DNA of 64,000 nucleotides from Euborellia annulipes (lineage: Eukaryota; Arthropoda; Insecta; Dermaptera; Anisolabididae), in NCBI GenBank assembly GCA_023213315.1, contig JAKCPI010005258.1, positions 1-64,000 on the forward strand, given 5' to 3'. Below, piece after piece: positions 10,810 to 24,300 of the stretch. How positions within the stretch are numbered: position 1 is the stretch's first letter; each line of letters starts with the position of its first letter. A program made the translations under genes and the position numbers. Below the pieces are notes generated by a model. It was given only the letters and a program-made list of their open reading frames with translations. It ran no database searches and was not told where the DNA came from.

Positions 10810-11481
10810 ACTTTCTCTTACCTATGTATATATGTAATATATATATAGAGAGAGAAAGTATTGGATTCATGTCAAAAATTCGATGTCGAGATTTTGATGG
10901 ATCTTTACGTTTTAAGGTCCCCTGAATCCAAAAAAGTGGTTTTCGCGACATGGTCTGTCTGTGTGTCTGTGTGTCTGTCTGTGTGTGTGTCTGTGAACAA
11001 AATATCTCAAGAACGAAAAGAGCTAGGAAGTTGAAATTTTATATTTAAGTTAGGCACCCCCATGGGACGTGACACGAAGCTTTTGAACAAAATCGACCAA
11101 AAAGTACTAGCACTTTACTGATTCACTTTTTCAGTTTTTTTCGATTTTCTCAAAATTTGCTCCAACGATTTTTTTTTAAATTCAAAAATCAATTATTTTT
11201 TAGATTCTCTATAAAATGTATATTCTCATTTTGTGATTGAAATCTTCTGAAGACCACTTTACTCTTGTACTCCATAGAAAAGATAGGAGAAATGGTTGCC
11301 ATGGTATCAAAATATAAACATTTTGCCTTACTTATAAATTTTACATCTTGAATTCAATTGAACCCTACTGTCGAAAACTAAATACATGTCGACACAAAAA
11401 TCTGGTGTGACAAGCACAGTACACAACTTTCGATTACCGAAGGTAAGAGAAAGTTGTGTGCTGTGCGCCAGTCACACCAGA
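10810..11481 (-). mobile_element. Family A element, copy 3 (full length)
   Basis: This copy is in reverse orientation: ACTTTCTCTTACC opens at 10810 and the 5' hairpin ends CACACCAGA at 11481. T-tracts flank both ends. A GTCTGTGTGTCTGTCTGTGT microsatellite lies at about 10963-10993. It sits about 550 bp upstream of the first exon of the membrane-protein gene. Confidence 0.75.
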
Positions 11482-11799
11482 TTTTTTTTTTATCGTCGTA
11501 TTGTAGTATAGGAAAGTGATAATATTCTTTACTTACACACATTTTATTTACATCATATTTTTTCATTCATAAAAATATATAGATGTAAATATAAAATAAT
11601 AAAAAGGATGTAATTTTTGACAAGGTATATATGGTAATCATAATATTCAACGTGAGTATTTTCTTTGTTTATATTGTTATAAGAATAATATTTTAGTATG
11701 AAAAAAAAATTTGACACGAGGATGTCATCGCTTTAATAAGATTCGCCAAGGATATTGCTTAACTATATATTGTGTATATATCGCGTTGAGCATATGCTT

Positions 11800-12038
11800 T
11801 GTGTGAAAATGCCGTGCATATCTGCGCGGGTGAAGAGCGCATTTCGAGATTGGTGGGGAGAGGGAAGTGAGACCACAGAGGAGAAGAGAGAGAGACAAGC
11901 AGAGCGCATTCGGCTGCCATTCAGTCGGTCAGAGCAGACCGAGTCATGCACTTGTGCTCAAATTACTATAATCACATATTATGATAAGTAAATCTTCAAT
12001 TTGAAGGAGGAGGCCGTTTTATCCGGCCATGTGACAGA
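11800..12038 (+). promoter_or_regulatory. Candidate promoter and 5' leader
   Basis: This is the most GC-rich non-coding block around the first exon. It has a GA-repeat stretch at about 11880-11897 and an initiator-like TCAGTC at 11921-11926, which would place a start site at 11923. No TATA box sits at the usual distance and no downstream promoter element is in register. A leader of about 115 bases would precede the ATG at 12039. The call is an inference from position, composition and the initiator-like word. Confidence 0.4.
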
Positions 12039-12305
12039 ATGGTGGTTGTGTGCGATGCATTTGCTAGGTGGTGCTTGTGTTGGTTATTGTTATTGTTAAA
12101 GTGTTTTTTGTTTTTTGGAAACAGTGATGTTAACGCAATACTTGTCGGACCAACTTCGTCGTCATCATCATCATCATCTTCGGCAACATTATTATCGCCC
12201 TCGGTGGCCGGACGAGGAACAACACTATGCGAATTACCTGAATGTGATTGTTCGCAAAGTTCCGTACGCATTTATTGCTCGTGTTTTGGAAACAGCACCA
12301 GTGAG
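12039..12305 (+). CDS. Exon 1: signal peptide, Ser-run, Cys cap
   Basis: This exon has 89 codons from the first ATG with a hydrophobic leader. The donor is GAG|GTACG, phase 0. The run of nine serines comes from TCATCA/TCTTC repeats. The cysteine pattern C-x4-C-x-C then C-x-C near the end is like the start of an LRR N-cap, and its partner cysteine is supplied by exon 2. A second + frame (12115-12375) overlaps this exon and is judged a shadow. Confidence 0.75.
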
Positions 12306-15300
12306 GTACGAAAGAAAAAAAAAACGAATAAATAAATTAACAAATAATGCCTATTATCTAAAATTTGAAATTTGATTCTTTAAGCATATTACACCATTTT
12401 AATTGAAAATATGTTTGTAAAAGTTATTCTATAAATAAGTAAGATTAAATACTTATATGATTATACTTTTAATATTTTCAAATAAAATGATGTAATGTGG
12501 AATTAGTCTAAATTTTTTTTTATTTATCTATCTAAATTCCAATTTTTTTTTTTAGTAGTTTTGCATTTTTTGTGTTAGGGTAGTTACTGCAAGCAAAACA
12601 CCTTCGTTCGAATACCTGAGCTGCTTCAGGTAAAGCTTATTCATCCCTCTTTCCGTCAATTTGACATCTCTATTAGGAACATGAGAACAATTTGGTTAAG
12701 GATTTATTTAATAAGGACTCAAGAAATAGATTATTATCAAGGGAGGATACAAGGGGGGTGAAGGGGGTAATTACCCCCTCCCCCGAGATTTGAGAAAAAT
12801 ATTTTTTTGGGAAAAAAAACTTTATTTTTAATATCAAATTTTAAAAAGTAATACTTAAAAATTTGATTTTTATATATATTATGGTAAACAAGTACAGAAT
12901 ACACCTTTAAATTACCGAAAATAAGAAAAAATTGTGTGCTTTGCGATCAGTTACAACAGATTACCCCCCCCCCCCCCCCCCGAGAAACTCCTCTGGATCC
13001 GCCACTGATTATTATCCACCCAATTAATCGACCTTAGACAGATAATTATAATTATATATGAAATTTATTATTTTTGGATTTTATATAGTATCGAAAGATA
13101 AGTATAATGTTTGTTGCAATTATTTTGATAAGAATATTCGCTTATACTGGATATTATATCAATTTTTTTACACGGAAATTAGTGTTATCAAGAACATTAA
13201 ATGTCTAAGAAATAAAAAAAAATATAAATGAATCATTGGAGGAAGCTTTCAAGTGGACGAATTGATATAATACATTTGTATCGTAAGTAATATGCTCAGT
13301 GAATCTTTCTTAAAAAATTATACCTTTGCTCATACCTTATAATTAATGTGATTAAGATTAAAAAAAAAAAAAACTTAAGAACTTTGATTTTTTCGGGATG
13401 ATTGATCCTTATCTGAAAGGGGTTTGATTTAATAAGTTTGTTATTTGGTTATTAGAAAGAAATATTTCTTATGTCAAAATATGAAATATTCTGTTTAATT
13501 TATCTATATAGTCTCAAATTATCAAAATAACTATTAGCAAACCATTTGGAAAATTTTACAAAATAACATTTAGCATTGATTAATATTTTTATAGAGGTGT
13601 TTTTTTATTGCTTCTACTTTTCCTTTTTATCTAAAAGGACGCATACTGTTTTATTGTGGGGCGCGATCCACTGAGCGTTGGGCTCAAAAGGGGAAAGGGC
13701 GAAGAAAATCGGAGTTGAATGAAAGAGAATAAAGGAATTTTTTTTTTCACTGGCAGGCCAAAATCCCCGATTGTACAAAAGGATATAAAAGGAGCTTTAA
13801 AATAAAGATTAAACAAAAATTTTATTTTGGAAAAAAAAAATAGACGACTAAGGATCAAATCAAAAATAAACAACAAAAGTAATTAGCGTCATCTAGCCCT
13901 AGTAGAAAAATAAATTTGTTTAAACCCTTAAAAATTCTGTCTCAATACGACTAGTTGCCCTGGATTATTTTACAAATTAATTAAATTTTATTTACGTAGA
14001 TTTTATTAGATTAATGCTCCATATAAAATGAAATATTTGGATACATATGGAAGACCATCTTGCGATAATGCATGGTAATTGATAATAGAGTGTAGTTTCA
14101 CATTTAATAGGAACAGACACCATTCCATTAAAAGTCAAATCATGTACATAGTCACTTGATAATAGAGAGTGATGCAAATTTTATTTTCCATAATTTTTAA
14201 TTCGCCATCACATTTCATTAAAGATTATAAATAATAATTGTAATCAATTTTGAATTAGAAAAATATGACATGATTTAATAATAATTTTTTTTTCCCTCTA
14301 TTCTTATCAAAATCATCTTTGCACGAAGGAAATAAATAAAAAGTGACAGGTTTAATCATTTTTCATTGAAGCAAATGACTGACTGACCTAGGTGAAAATA
14401 CTAAACTACGCTTGCAAAGACGAGTTCTAACTAAAACGCAATGTATTTATCATTTCGAAATGAACTATAAAATATGTAGTAACTTACTACAAGATCTACT
14501 CAGCTATCCACCTCACTCTAATATAAAATATGCTGTTCGATTTCTTCTCTTATAAAATTTAATAATAAACATAATATGGAAAATATTTTTAGACCTTGAA
14601 AAATAGTTTATCATTAATTATAGATGTATTAAATGAATTTTTAGAAAAAATAATTAAATATTTATTTAATCTAATTCCGACGTTGTTTATTGATGACATT
14701 TGCAAAATAATAAAAGTAAATAGGCAAATAATTAAAATACATTTATCATAAATATAAATGGAAAAGAAAAATTATAAAATCAAATATATGCAAATTTTAT
14801 TTATATTCATAAATTTCATTTGAATTTAATAAATGAAAAAAAAAAAAAAAAAAAAAAACTGAATCATTATTCTATTAAAAGGAGAGATGATGGACATTCA
14901 TGTTGGTTTGAATGGGAGCTGTGGGAGGGACGAGACTTGGACTCCTAATGTGTAAAAATCATCTTAATAACAATTTTTTATTAAGTAAATGAGTTTTAGT
15001 AACGAGACGCACATCAAATGAACTCAAAGTCAATCTTATGACAGCAAGTTTGATAATATACAGTTATTTTATGAACTATGCAAATTATTCTCTGTAGATA
15101 ATTATATTATCTTATAAATTCTTTAAGAAAATAAATTGCATTAAAAAAGTAAAAAATTAACGAGAATAAAATACTTTTTTATATAATCAAATATTAATCC
15201 CGTATAATGAATGAATGAATTTTTTATTATTGACATAAACTTAAAAATTCCATTATAAATTTAATTTTCTTCAAGAAAAAAAAAAAAGGTGACTTTAGAT

Positions 15301-18300
15301 TTTAAGTGTAAAAATTCAAATTAAACAAAATTTATTTTTTATTCCTTAACGATTTCATCTCTTAATCGACAATAATAATAAATGCATATCTAAATTCTAA
15401 GATTTAGGCAGTCATATTTTTTTTCATTCACAAAATCTTTCGTCATTTTATAAAACGAAAATTGCCACTTTCGGGTGCACTGCAAATAATTGGTCACGAA
15501 AATAAAAAAAAAGATGGAAGGGAAGAAAATGGGATCTTGAGCATAAGCTCGTTCCTTATAAAAAGCGCTCATAGAAGGAGGGTTGAGCCTGGGAACGGGA
15601 TGGGGTAAATCTTTTAACTTGAGAAAAAAAAAATTATACCGATTCTCTATTCCACCCCTCGATTTTCACATTTTAAATCGCATTATAAGTCAAGGAGAAT
15701 GTATTTTTTCAAAATCCTTTTGCGGCTTTTGAAAAGTTATATTCAATCAAATTTTAGATGATATCGATATTTTTTTAAATATTCAGAGAAACTAAGCACA
15801 TATTAAATATAAGTAAAGATATGTTTAATATTGAAAAATAAAGGTAAAACTGATCACATGAAATGGGATTTTAATTAGATTCTTGACGTTCATATAAATC
15901 ACATTAACTATATCTATGAAAGGAATGAAAAGAGATAAAAATGTGAAAGGAAGAATGGTTTATTTTTTATAAAATTAGCACGTAATATTTTGGTGGAAAA
16001 CTGATAAAAAAAAAATGGCTAGAAGAGAAGATTATGGATAAACCTAAATAAAATTCCCTTAAAAGCCTGAGTTAATAAATTCATAGAAGGGAGGGGGGGA
16101 GGTCTAAAACAAATATATTCATATTTATTCAATCCAATTTTAGAGTAATAATTTAAATAAAAATTCATTGAGGTTTCCTGGAAATGCAACCCAACTGGGT
16201 ATAACCAAAAATAAAATAAATCTCATTAAGGGGTATTCTAACCGTAAAATAGTCAATGTAAAAAAAATTATTCTAAATCAATAACTTATTTTTACAGGTT
16301 TCAATTATTTCATATTAAAAATTTTATTTGCCTCCGGCTAAATGGGCAAAATAAATAAAGAAAATTTTTTTATTTATATCATACTTATATATAAAAGGCT
16401 AAGAGGGTGTCCGATGCAAGGGCGGTCCCAGAGGGGGGGTCAAGGGGGTCGTGACCCCCCCCAAAATCTTTTTTTTAACACACCTTTTTCCCACTCACTC
16501 TCCCATTCACACAATCTTTTCGGCAACTTAGGCCATTTAAGACTTAAACGATACTTATATTTGATTAATATATATTTATTGGGGTCCAGGCCCATTTATT
16601 TATACTATAAAAAAAGTGACCCCCCCCCAAAATGTAAGGCTAGGACCGCCCTTGGTCCGATGTGTGAAACAACCAATCAGGCCTCAGGGATAGCGCCATG
16701 GTAACAAAATATAAATATTTACCCATGTTTACGATTTTTACTTTCTCTTACCTCTAGATAATAATAAACTAATAAGCCAGTTTTACGTCAAGTTATTCTG
16801 TGCGCCTGTGTGTTTGTTAGAGGAAGCTTTTGTGACGAGCGGGTTGCCTATTTTTTATAATTATTACCACGAATAAATTATTTTCTGTTTCGGTCTTCCC
16901 ATTTTAAAACGAGAACATTCTATAAATTTTGGAGTAAATTTGTCTATTAGTGCAGAGGCGTATCGAGACAGTTGGGGGCCTGGGGCGTCATTAGAAGAGG
17001 AGCGCTATACATTTTGCACAAGTGTTCAACGTGAAAAAAATTTTTTCTAAACCCTTTATTTCAGCCTTGCGGAACATTAAAAAAAATTTCTTTTAGAAAC
17101 TTTATTTTTCCCACCCAGGGAAAATTTTTTTTTCCTCCTGTTAAAAAAATTATTTTACCTTTTTTTTAGGAAGACGAAATTTTTGCCGCCTTTTCCCAAA
17201 AATGCACCCCCCCCCCGAAATTTGTTTTCTCACCCTGCGGATCATTTCTCTCCCTGTTGAAATTATTTTACCTTTTTTTTTTTGAGCAACGAAATTTTTC
17301 CGCTGCCCCGGGGCTTCTCAAAGACAAATATTTGGGGGCTTATGCTGACTCCGAGTCTGGGGCGGACCGCCCCCTCCCCTCGGTACGCCACTGCATTAGT
17401 GATGTATCATATAACGAATATATTATATAAACATTATTATTTGATGTAAACAACCCAAACAAATAGTTAAACAACTCACTAATGGCGTTTTCGATTCATT
17501 GCCCCAGAGCTCAAGTATTGTTGTTGAATACCCAAAGATTTTAATAACTCATCAGGCGTGATTCATTCTTTATCATCTCAGCAATGAGAGGGAATATTAG
17601 TAAGTCATCTAAATTTTACTTTCCAGCAATGATTAATAGATTATTAATCAAATTATAAACAAATATATTAGATTAATTTAGACCGATCTACGAGCTTTTT
17701 TAAGAACTTTTTGTTTCCTTTTTTATCATATCCTAAGCAATATTTAGTTTTTACTTTTTTTTTTTTTGAAATATTCTCATTCAGTATTTATTATGTTGAA
17801 TTAAAAAAAAGCAATTCTTAAACACCTTCCTTATTCTTATGGAAATGTATTGATATATCAATTTATATAACTTTAAAAAAAAAGTTTTATAATAAAAGAT
17901 AGAATTTTTTTTTCATTTATCTTAATTATCATTTAAATTAAAAAGTGTTTAAACAAAAGTTTTTTTTTTACATTACAATCCTTTAAAAACATTTTTTTTT
18001 CTTTATAATGAGTTTTGAGTCCTTGAATTATATATTATAAAGACGTTTTCTATATAGTAAAAGAAATTTAAATTAAACTTTTTATTTTATTTAAATTATA
18101 GTCTAATCGGGCAAAATAAATATAACAATCTGGTGTGATTGGTAGCACAGCGCACAACTTTCTCTTATCAAAGGTAAGAGAAAGTTGTGTTTTGTGCTTG
18201 TCACACCAGATTTTTTTTGTCTCGACATATATTTAGTTCATTTTTAAAAACTTTTTACTTATTTTTTAAAATAATTTTTTTATTATGGTTGTTCGGACAT

Positions 18301-21300
18301 TAAAGCACTTTCCTTGATTAAAAGCTAATTTTTTAATATGTTATTAATCACTATCAAATACGTATAAAATAAAATTTTGAAGCAGATCTGACACAGGGTT
18401 ATCGTGTAATTAATTTTTAAAAAATTGAAATTTAACATGTAGCCTATGGGGAATAACGACGAAATTCACACATATCGAAATATATATAGGCATCTGTGCA
18501 AATGATACAAAAACAAAAAAACTTACATTTTATTAATTCACTTCCGAGGAATATGTTAAAAATAAAATCAAAAGTTTCTGCCGACCGCTTTTAAAGATAT
18601 TTTAACAAGAAAGTCAAAAAATTCTCCAAAATGACAGTCGCCAATATTTAAAAATAAGGAAGCATCGAGAGTCAGACCAGCCTGGCAACGTCGCATAAAA
18701 TACTTGATGTTAGTTACATATTTTTTTCAATTTTAAGATACTTTTTCTCGCAAATCGTCCATTGTGTTTAAACTGATTTGCATTAAACATTGTAATATAT
18801 TAAATAAAATAAAATTGAAGGCGTTTAAGATTTAAAATAGATAGTTGATGAATGCAATGTTGCCAGTTCTATATTACGTGAAAAACTGCTCAAATCAAAA
18901 GTCATTCATTTATTATTTTTGGTAATTAAATTATTAACTTAATCCAATTATAAACTATGATAGGTCACGACTAAATTATAATAAGGAATTTTGGCATTCA
19001 AATTTTTAATTTTATTTAAAAAAAATTTAGATTCTATTATGACTTACGATGTACTATCCGAACAACCTTATGCTTAATAAGTACCTATAGAAAATACGTT
19101 GCAAAAAAAATTTCATTTAAGGCAAAATTTCATTTCCCATATCCTTAGAACGCACAAACAAAAATCTGGTGTGACTGGCGTACAGCACACAACTTTCTCT
19201 TACCTTCGGTAATCGAAAGTTGTGTTCTGTGCTCACATCAGGTTTTTTGTGTCGACATGTATTTAGTTCCCGACAGTACGGAACATTTGAATTCAGATGT
19301 AAAATTTATAAGTATGGGAAAATATTTATATTTTGTTACCATGGCAACCATTTCTCTATCTTTCCTATGGAGTTCAAGAGTAAAGTGGTCTTCAGAAGAT
19401 TTCAATTGCAAAATGAGAATATACATTTTAAAGAGAATCTAAAGAATTAATTGATTTTGAATTAAAAAAAAAATCGTTGGAGCAAATTTTGAGAAAATCG
19501 AAAAAAACTTTAAAAGTACATCAGTAAAGTACTAGTACTCTTTGGCCGATTTTGTTTAAAAGCTTATTTTTCCGTTCCCGGGGGGTGTTTAACTTAAATA
19601 TAAAATTTCAACCTCGTAGCTCAATTCCTTCATGCTTAAAAGTGAACACACACACACTCAGACAGACCATGTCGCGAAAACCACTTTTTTGGATTCAGGG
19701 GACCTCAAAACGTGAAGATCCATCAAAATCTCGACATCGAATTTTTGACATGAATCCAATACTCTCTCTATATATATATATATTACATATATACATAGGT
19801 AAGAGAAAGTAAAAACCTAGGCAACTGCACTGAATTTGGATTAATATTTTTAAACTCTAAGGCAGTGTTTCCCAACCTTTTGAAGTCCACGGCACCCCAA
19901 AGGTGCGTTGGGAATAATATTACACACTAGCGGCACCCTTCCTTTTTTTTTCCCTATCAAATCGAAATTTTTTCCACCCTGGGGCAAATATCCCTTGCGT
20001 GAAAATCATTTGCTTTTTTGAACTATTTTTTTCCGATCTACGGAAAATTTTGCCGCTTCCATTTTAATCATTTGACCTTTTTTAGCAAAACTTTATTTTT
20101 TCGCCTCTTTATTTTATTTTTTTATCAAAATATCTCGCGGCACCCCTTAGGCATTCTCGCGGCACCCTTGGGTGCCGAGGAACTACTCGGTTGGGAACCA
20201 CTGCTCTAAGGGGTCTCTTGCGAAATTACAATACTTAATTATTCCATTCTTTGCAACATTTCTCTCTTCATATAAAGAAATATTTTTCTAGAAGAATAAA
20301 ATATTAATTAATTATGATAAAGAAATTAAATCAAGCTGCTGCCTTTGTGTTCGAAGGGTTCAAAGAATATATATTTACTATGCAAGCTTTGTCTCCTTAA
20401 TGAAATATTAATTTCCATAGTAGCTGGAACAATTTATCTTATTGTATGTATGATAAGAGGAAAATATTATTATTATTATTTTTAATAAATGCAAGTTAAA
20501 CTTTCTATTTTGTTGAAGAACCAAGATAGGTCCGTTTGTTTGCTGCTAAGAAATCTAGAAAATTTATTTATTTTCTTGGTAAATATATCTTTAATTAAAC
20601 TTTTGATGAATGAACAGAGCATTTAGTTTCACAATTTGTTTATTATTTTCTTTTCGGGGGGGGGTGATCTTTTCTCTCTTTTTTCTTAGGGAAAGAAAAA
20701 TTATATTTTCTCGAAAAAAAAAAAAATAATAAAAAAATCAAAATCAGATTCCCATTGAAAAGAATTGATTTGTTATGTTTTATATAATGATAAATTGAAA
20801 TGAAATAATAAAAATTATTTATAAATAAATTTTTTTTTTTTTTAGAGTTGAGATAGGAGTGGTAAGAGAAAATGGGATTTAGGTATTAATTAGAGATGAG
20901 TGGTGGGAAGGGGGGGAGGGGGGGGGTTTTTGTTTGTTAGTGGGGGGGGGGGGGTTTGACGCCTATGTATGTATATATGTTATATATATATAGAGAGAGA
21001 AAGTATTAGATTAATGTCAAAAATTCGATGTCGAGATTTTGATGGATATACCCGTTTTTAGGTCCCCTGAATCCAAAAAGTGGTTTTCGCGACATGGTCT
21101 GTCTGTGTGTCGGTCTGTTTGTGTGTTCAATTTTAAGCATGAAGGAATTGAGCTACGAGGTTGAAATTTTATATCTAAGTTTTGTACCCTCCTGGACCGT
21201 TGTGTGCTGTGCAACAGACACACCAGATTTTATTTACATGTTTTTTAATGACACCTGTATGATTTTGTTTTGATTTTTCTTTCCAAAATTTACGAAAAAT

Positions 21301-24300
21301 GTCGTTTTCTTCTGTGATTATTTCAAAAACTATTCAGTTGTCGGAAAAATGTCAAAGAATAAAAACTTTTTAAAATTTAGTATTTTATCATAATATAACA
21401 AAAAAATTGAAAATGTTGAAATTTTTGAAAAAACTTATTAGGTAAAGTACTACTTTTAAGTGACGTATTTACTCCAAAAGTTGATAGAAATCTACACTTT
21501 TAGTGTAAGGAGCATATACCAAATTTCATCGATCTAGCTGCTTTGGTTTTTAAGCAATCGGGTTCACACACACACCCAGACGTAATTCCAAAAGAATATA
21601 CGAGAAAGTCTCTGGGAAGTCATTCCCCATATTATTTTTTTTAACCTTTTAAAATTTTTAGTTAATAATAATAATGTCAACTTGTTCAAAAGAGCCCTTA
21701 GCAAATAAATTTTTTTAATTCCATAATTAACTAACATGTGTTAAGACCTTATTTGATCTTTACCCGTAGTATTTTTGATTGCCTAAGGACGAAATTTCTC
21801 TGAATCAGACTGTTTGCGTACTTAAAGTATCTAGAGAGAAAATATCCCTCATCTTCTCGAGAATGCAACATATCTAAAGAGTGAATAAATCATCTTTCTT
21901 TTTATTAATACTGTATATCTATAAATGAATGTCACAATTATCCTCAAAGAGATTGTTCTTCTTTTAAAATTTAATGACTTGACAATTGATCGTTGACAAA
22001 TATATTGTGAGATTTAAAGCTAACTACCAAAATATTTGATTTAACCAAAAAAAATTTAACAATTAGAATCTCCAAAAAAAAGGGGGGCCAAAAATAAATT
22101 GCATTCTGTTTTAATTTTACCTGTAACAGGATAAACCGATTTAAAAACAAATAAGAAATTTAAAGGTAAGTTATTTATTTATTTTTTTTTTTTTTTTTTT
22201 GTCAGATAAGAGGGAAATTAGGAAATTAATTTATGGTAAATGATTGATTAATTAAATAATTGAATGGAAAGGTTTTGAATAAACTTGAATCTCTTTTTAC
22301 GCCTTAAAAAAAGCCCTAACTATACATCTTGTAGTGAGACCGTGTTTGTGGTTTAATCCAGATGTCGGGGTTAGGGCATAAGCCTTAATGTACGAACGCT
22401 ATAGTAAAAAATAAAAAAAAAAACTAGAAAACGAGAAGTTTATTCAACACAAACAGTCATTAGATTTTTTTTTACCTCTATTACAAAAAAAATTAGCCTA
22501 ATTATACTTAAAGAATTGAAGAAGCGATTTGGAAGTGTTAAAATTAGCTATATACTCCTGAGTTGAAAGCGACAAACACTTTATTTCCTTCCCTTTTAAG
22601 GAAATCATCAACTTGCCCAAGTGCGATCCTGGCTATCGTCCCCTAAAATTTTATAATCCTTCGATGAGAGAAGTGGCTGTCCAGCGAATAGATTAATACG
22701 TAGGAAGAGAGGACGTCAGCCAAACAGGAAAGCTTCTATCAAATGAAAAGTGAAAAATTTTTTTGAGAAACTTTTCTCTTTTTGGGCGAATATCTCAAAA
22801 GGTTTTTAAGATATCGGAGCCAAATTTTTTTTATCTTAAACTAGAATAAATAAGAATTATTTTGAGCACAAATTCAAAAAAAAAAATCCATGTCCCAGAA
22901 AGAAGGTCAGAGGTTAAAGTTGAGATTTTGCCAATTTCGGAATGTTAAAATTTAGTTAGTCTTATTACTTTCTCGTATTTTTCTTTTTCATTCTTTTCGT
23001 CAATTTTCAAATTTTTAGACAAAGCTACAGGTTTCCCTGCTGCACCGATTTGGATGAAATTTAAAATACAAATAGATACTATCTAACAGCCGATACCTTT
23101 GATATAAAATTTCATTTTGGAGCAAAAGAGACTTTTTGAGAGGACATCAAAATTTCAAATTTGTCCTATCTTTAACATGGCGATAAGACAATTCTGACTA
23201 TTTTGTACCCTGATGACGTCATGTATGAACAAATCTATTAATATTAATAATTTTCATCCCTAATGGAATTAAATTTTTTAGGATAGAAATAGATTAACGT
23301 GATAAGAATAAGTGCTACCAATATAACAAAAATAAAAACCCTAGATTTTATAAAATTTAAGTTTAAAATGCGTAATAAAATATCTATTCATAGGATAACT
23401 TAATATTTAATAAAGAAAAATGATTAAATAATATTTAAATGATAATTATAAATCTCAGCCAAAAACATAGGAGATGCAAAAAGGTGAAATCAAAATAATG
23501 CGCCTCGCTTTTCTGATTTATATAATAGCGAGGATATATGAAACAAATAAAATTCTGTAGGGGTTTTATTTAAGTGAAAATATTTCCTCGCTTTTATATA
23601 AATCAGAAAAGTGAGGCGCATTTTTTTGATTTCACCTCGACTCTGGGCAAAAATAATGCGAGGCGCCCCTTTTTGCATCTCCGATGTTTTTGGTTGATAT
23701 CTATAATTATCGAAAGATAATAAATATGAAAATGAAAATAATTTGTTAATGTTGATAAATTTTAATAGGATTTCGATGATATTATCTTTATGTATATTTT
23801 TCCAATATTTATAAGAATAATACTAGAAATTGAAACTTGTGAACATAATTAAAAATAATTCGACTTTCAATAAATAAAACCAATAAAGTTACAAAAGTTA
23901 ATATAGTAAATATAATTATTCTAGCTATTTGGGTTTTTGTTTTATACCAACAAAAAAAAAACTTTAATAGTGTGATTAAATGTACTCAATTAAAACTTTG
24001 GGAAGGAAATAAACCAAGTTAAAATAAAATTAGGTACTTTTGATGCCCAAGTAATTTAATTATACTAATGAATTTATTTTGCTTTTATAAACAAAGATTC
24101 AAGTTGAAATAAATTTATGAATAACCAAATACTACTTGTGTTTATAAAACATATTTAAAATAATAATAAGACACTAAAATCAAGAATGGAAATAAAATAT
24201 AATAAAATTTTAAAAAAAATAAAACATTATAATTTAAAAAATCTGGTGTGACTGGCTCACAGCCACACCAGATTTTTTGTATCGATATATATTTAGTTTC

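Noticed and set aside
11755..11991. 78-codon frame before the first exon
   Set aside because: It covers the GA-rich promoter-like block and ends before the true start. Its content is driven by the GAGA repeat.
12115..12375. Second + frame overlapping exon 1, with a His-run
   Set aside because: It lacks a signal peptide, runs through the donor site and does not join exon 2 in phase. Exon 1 in the 12039 frame explains the region better.
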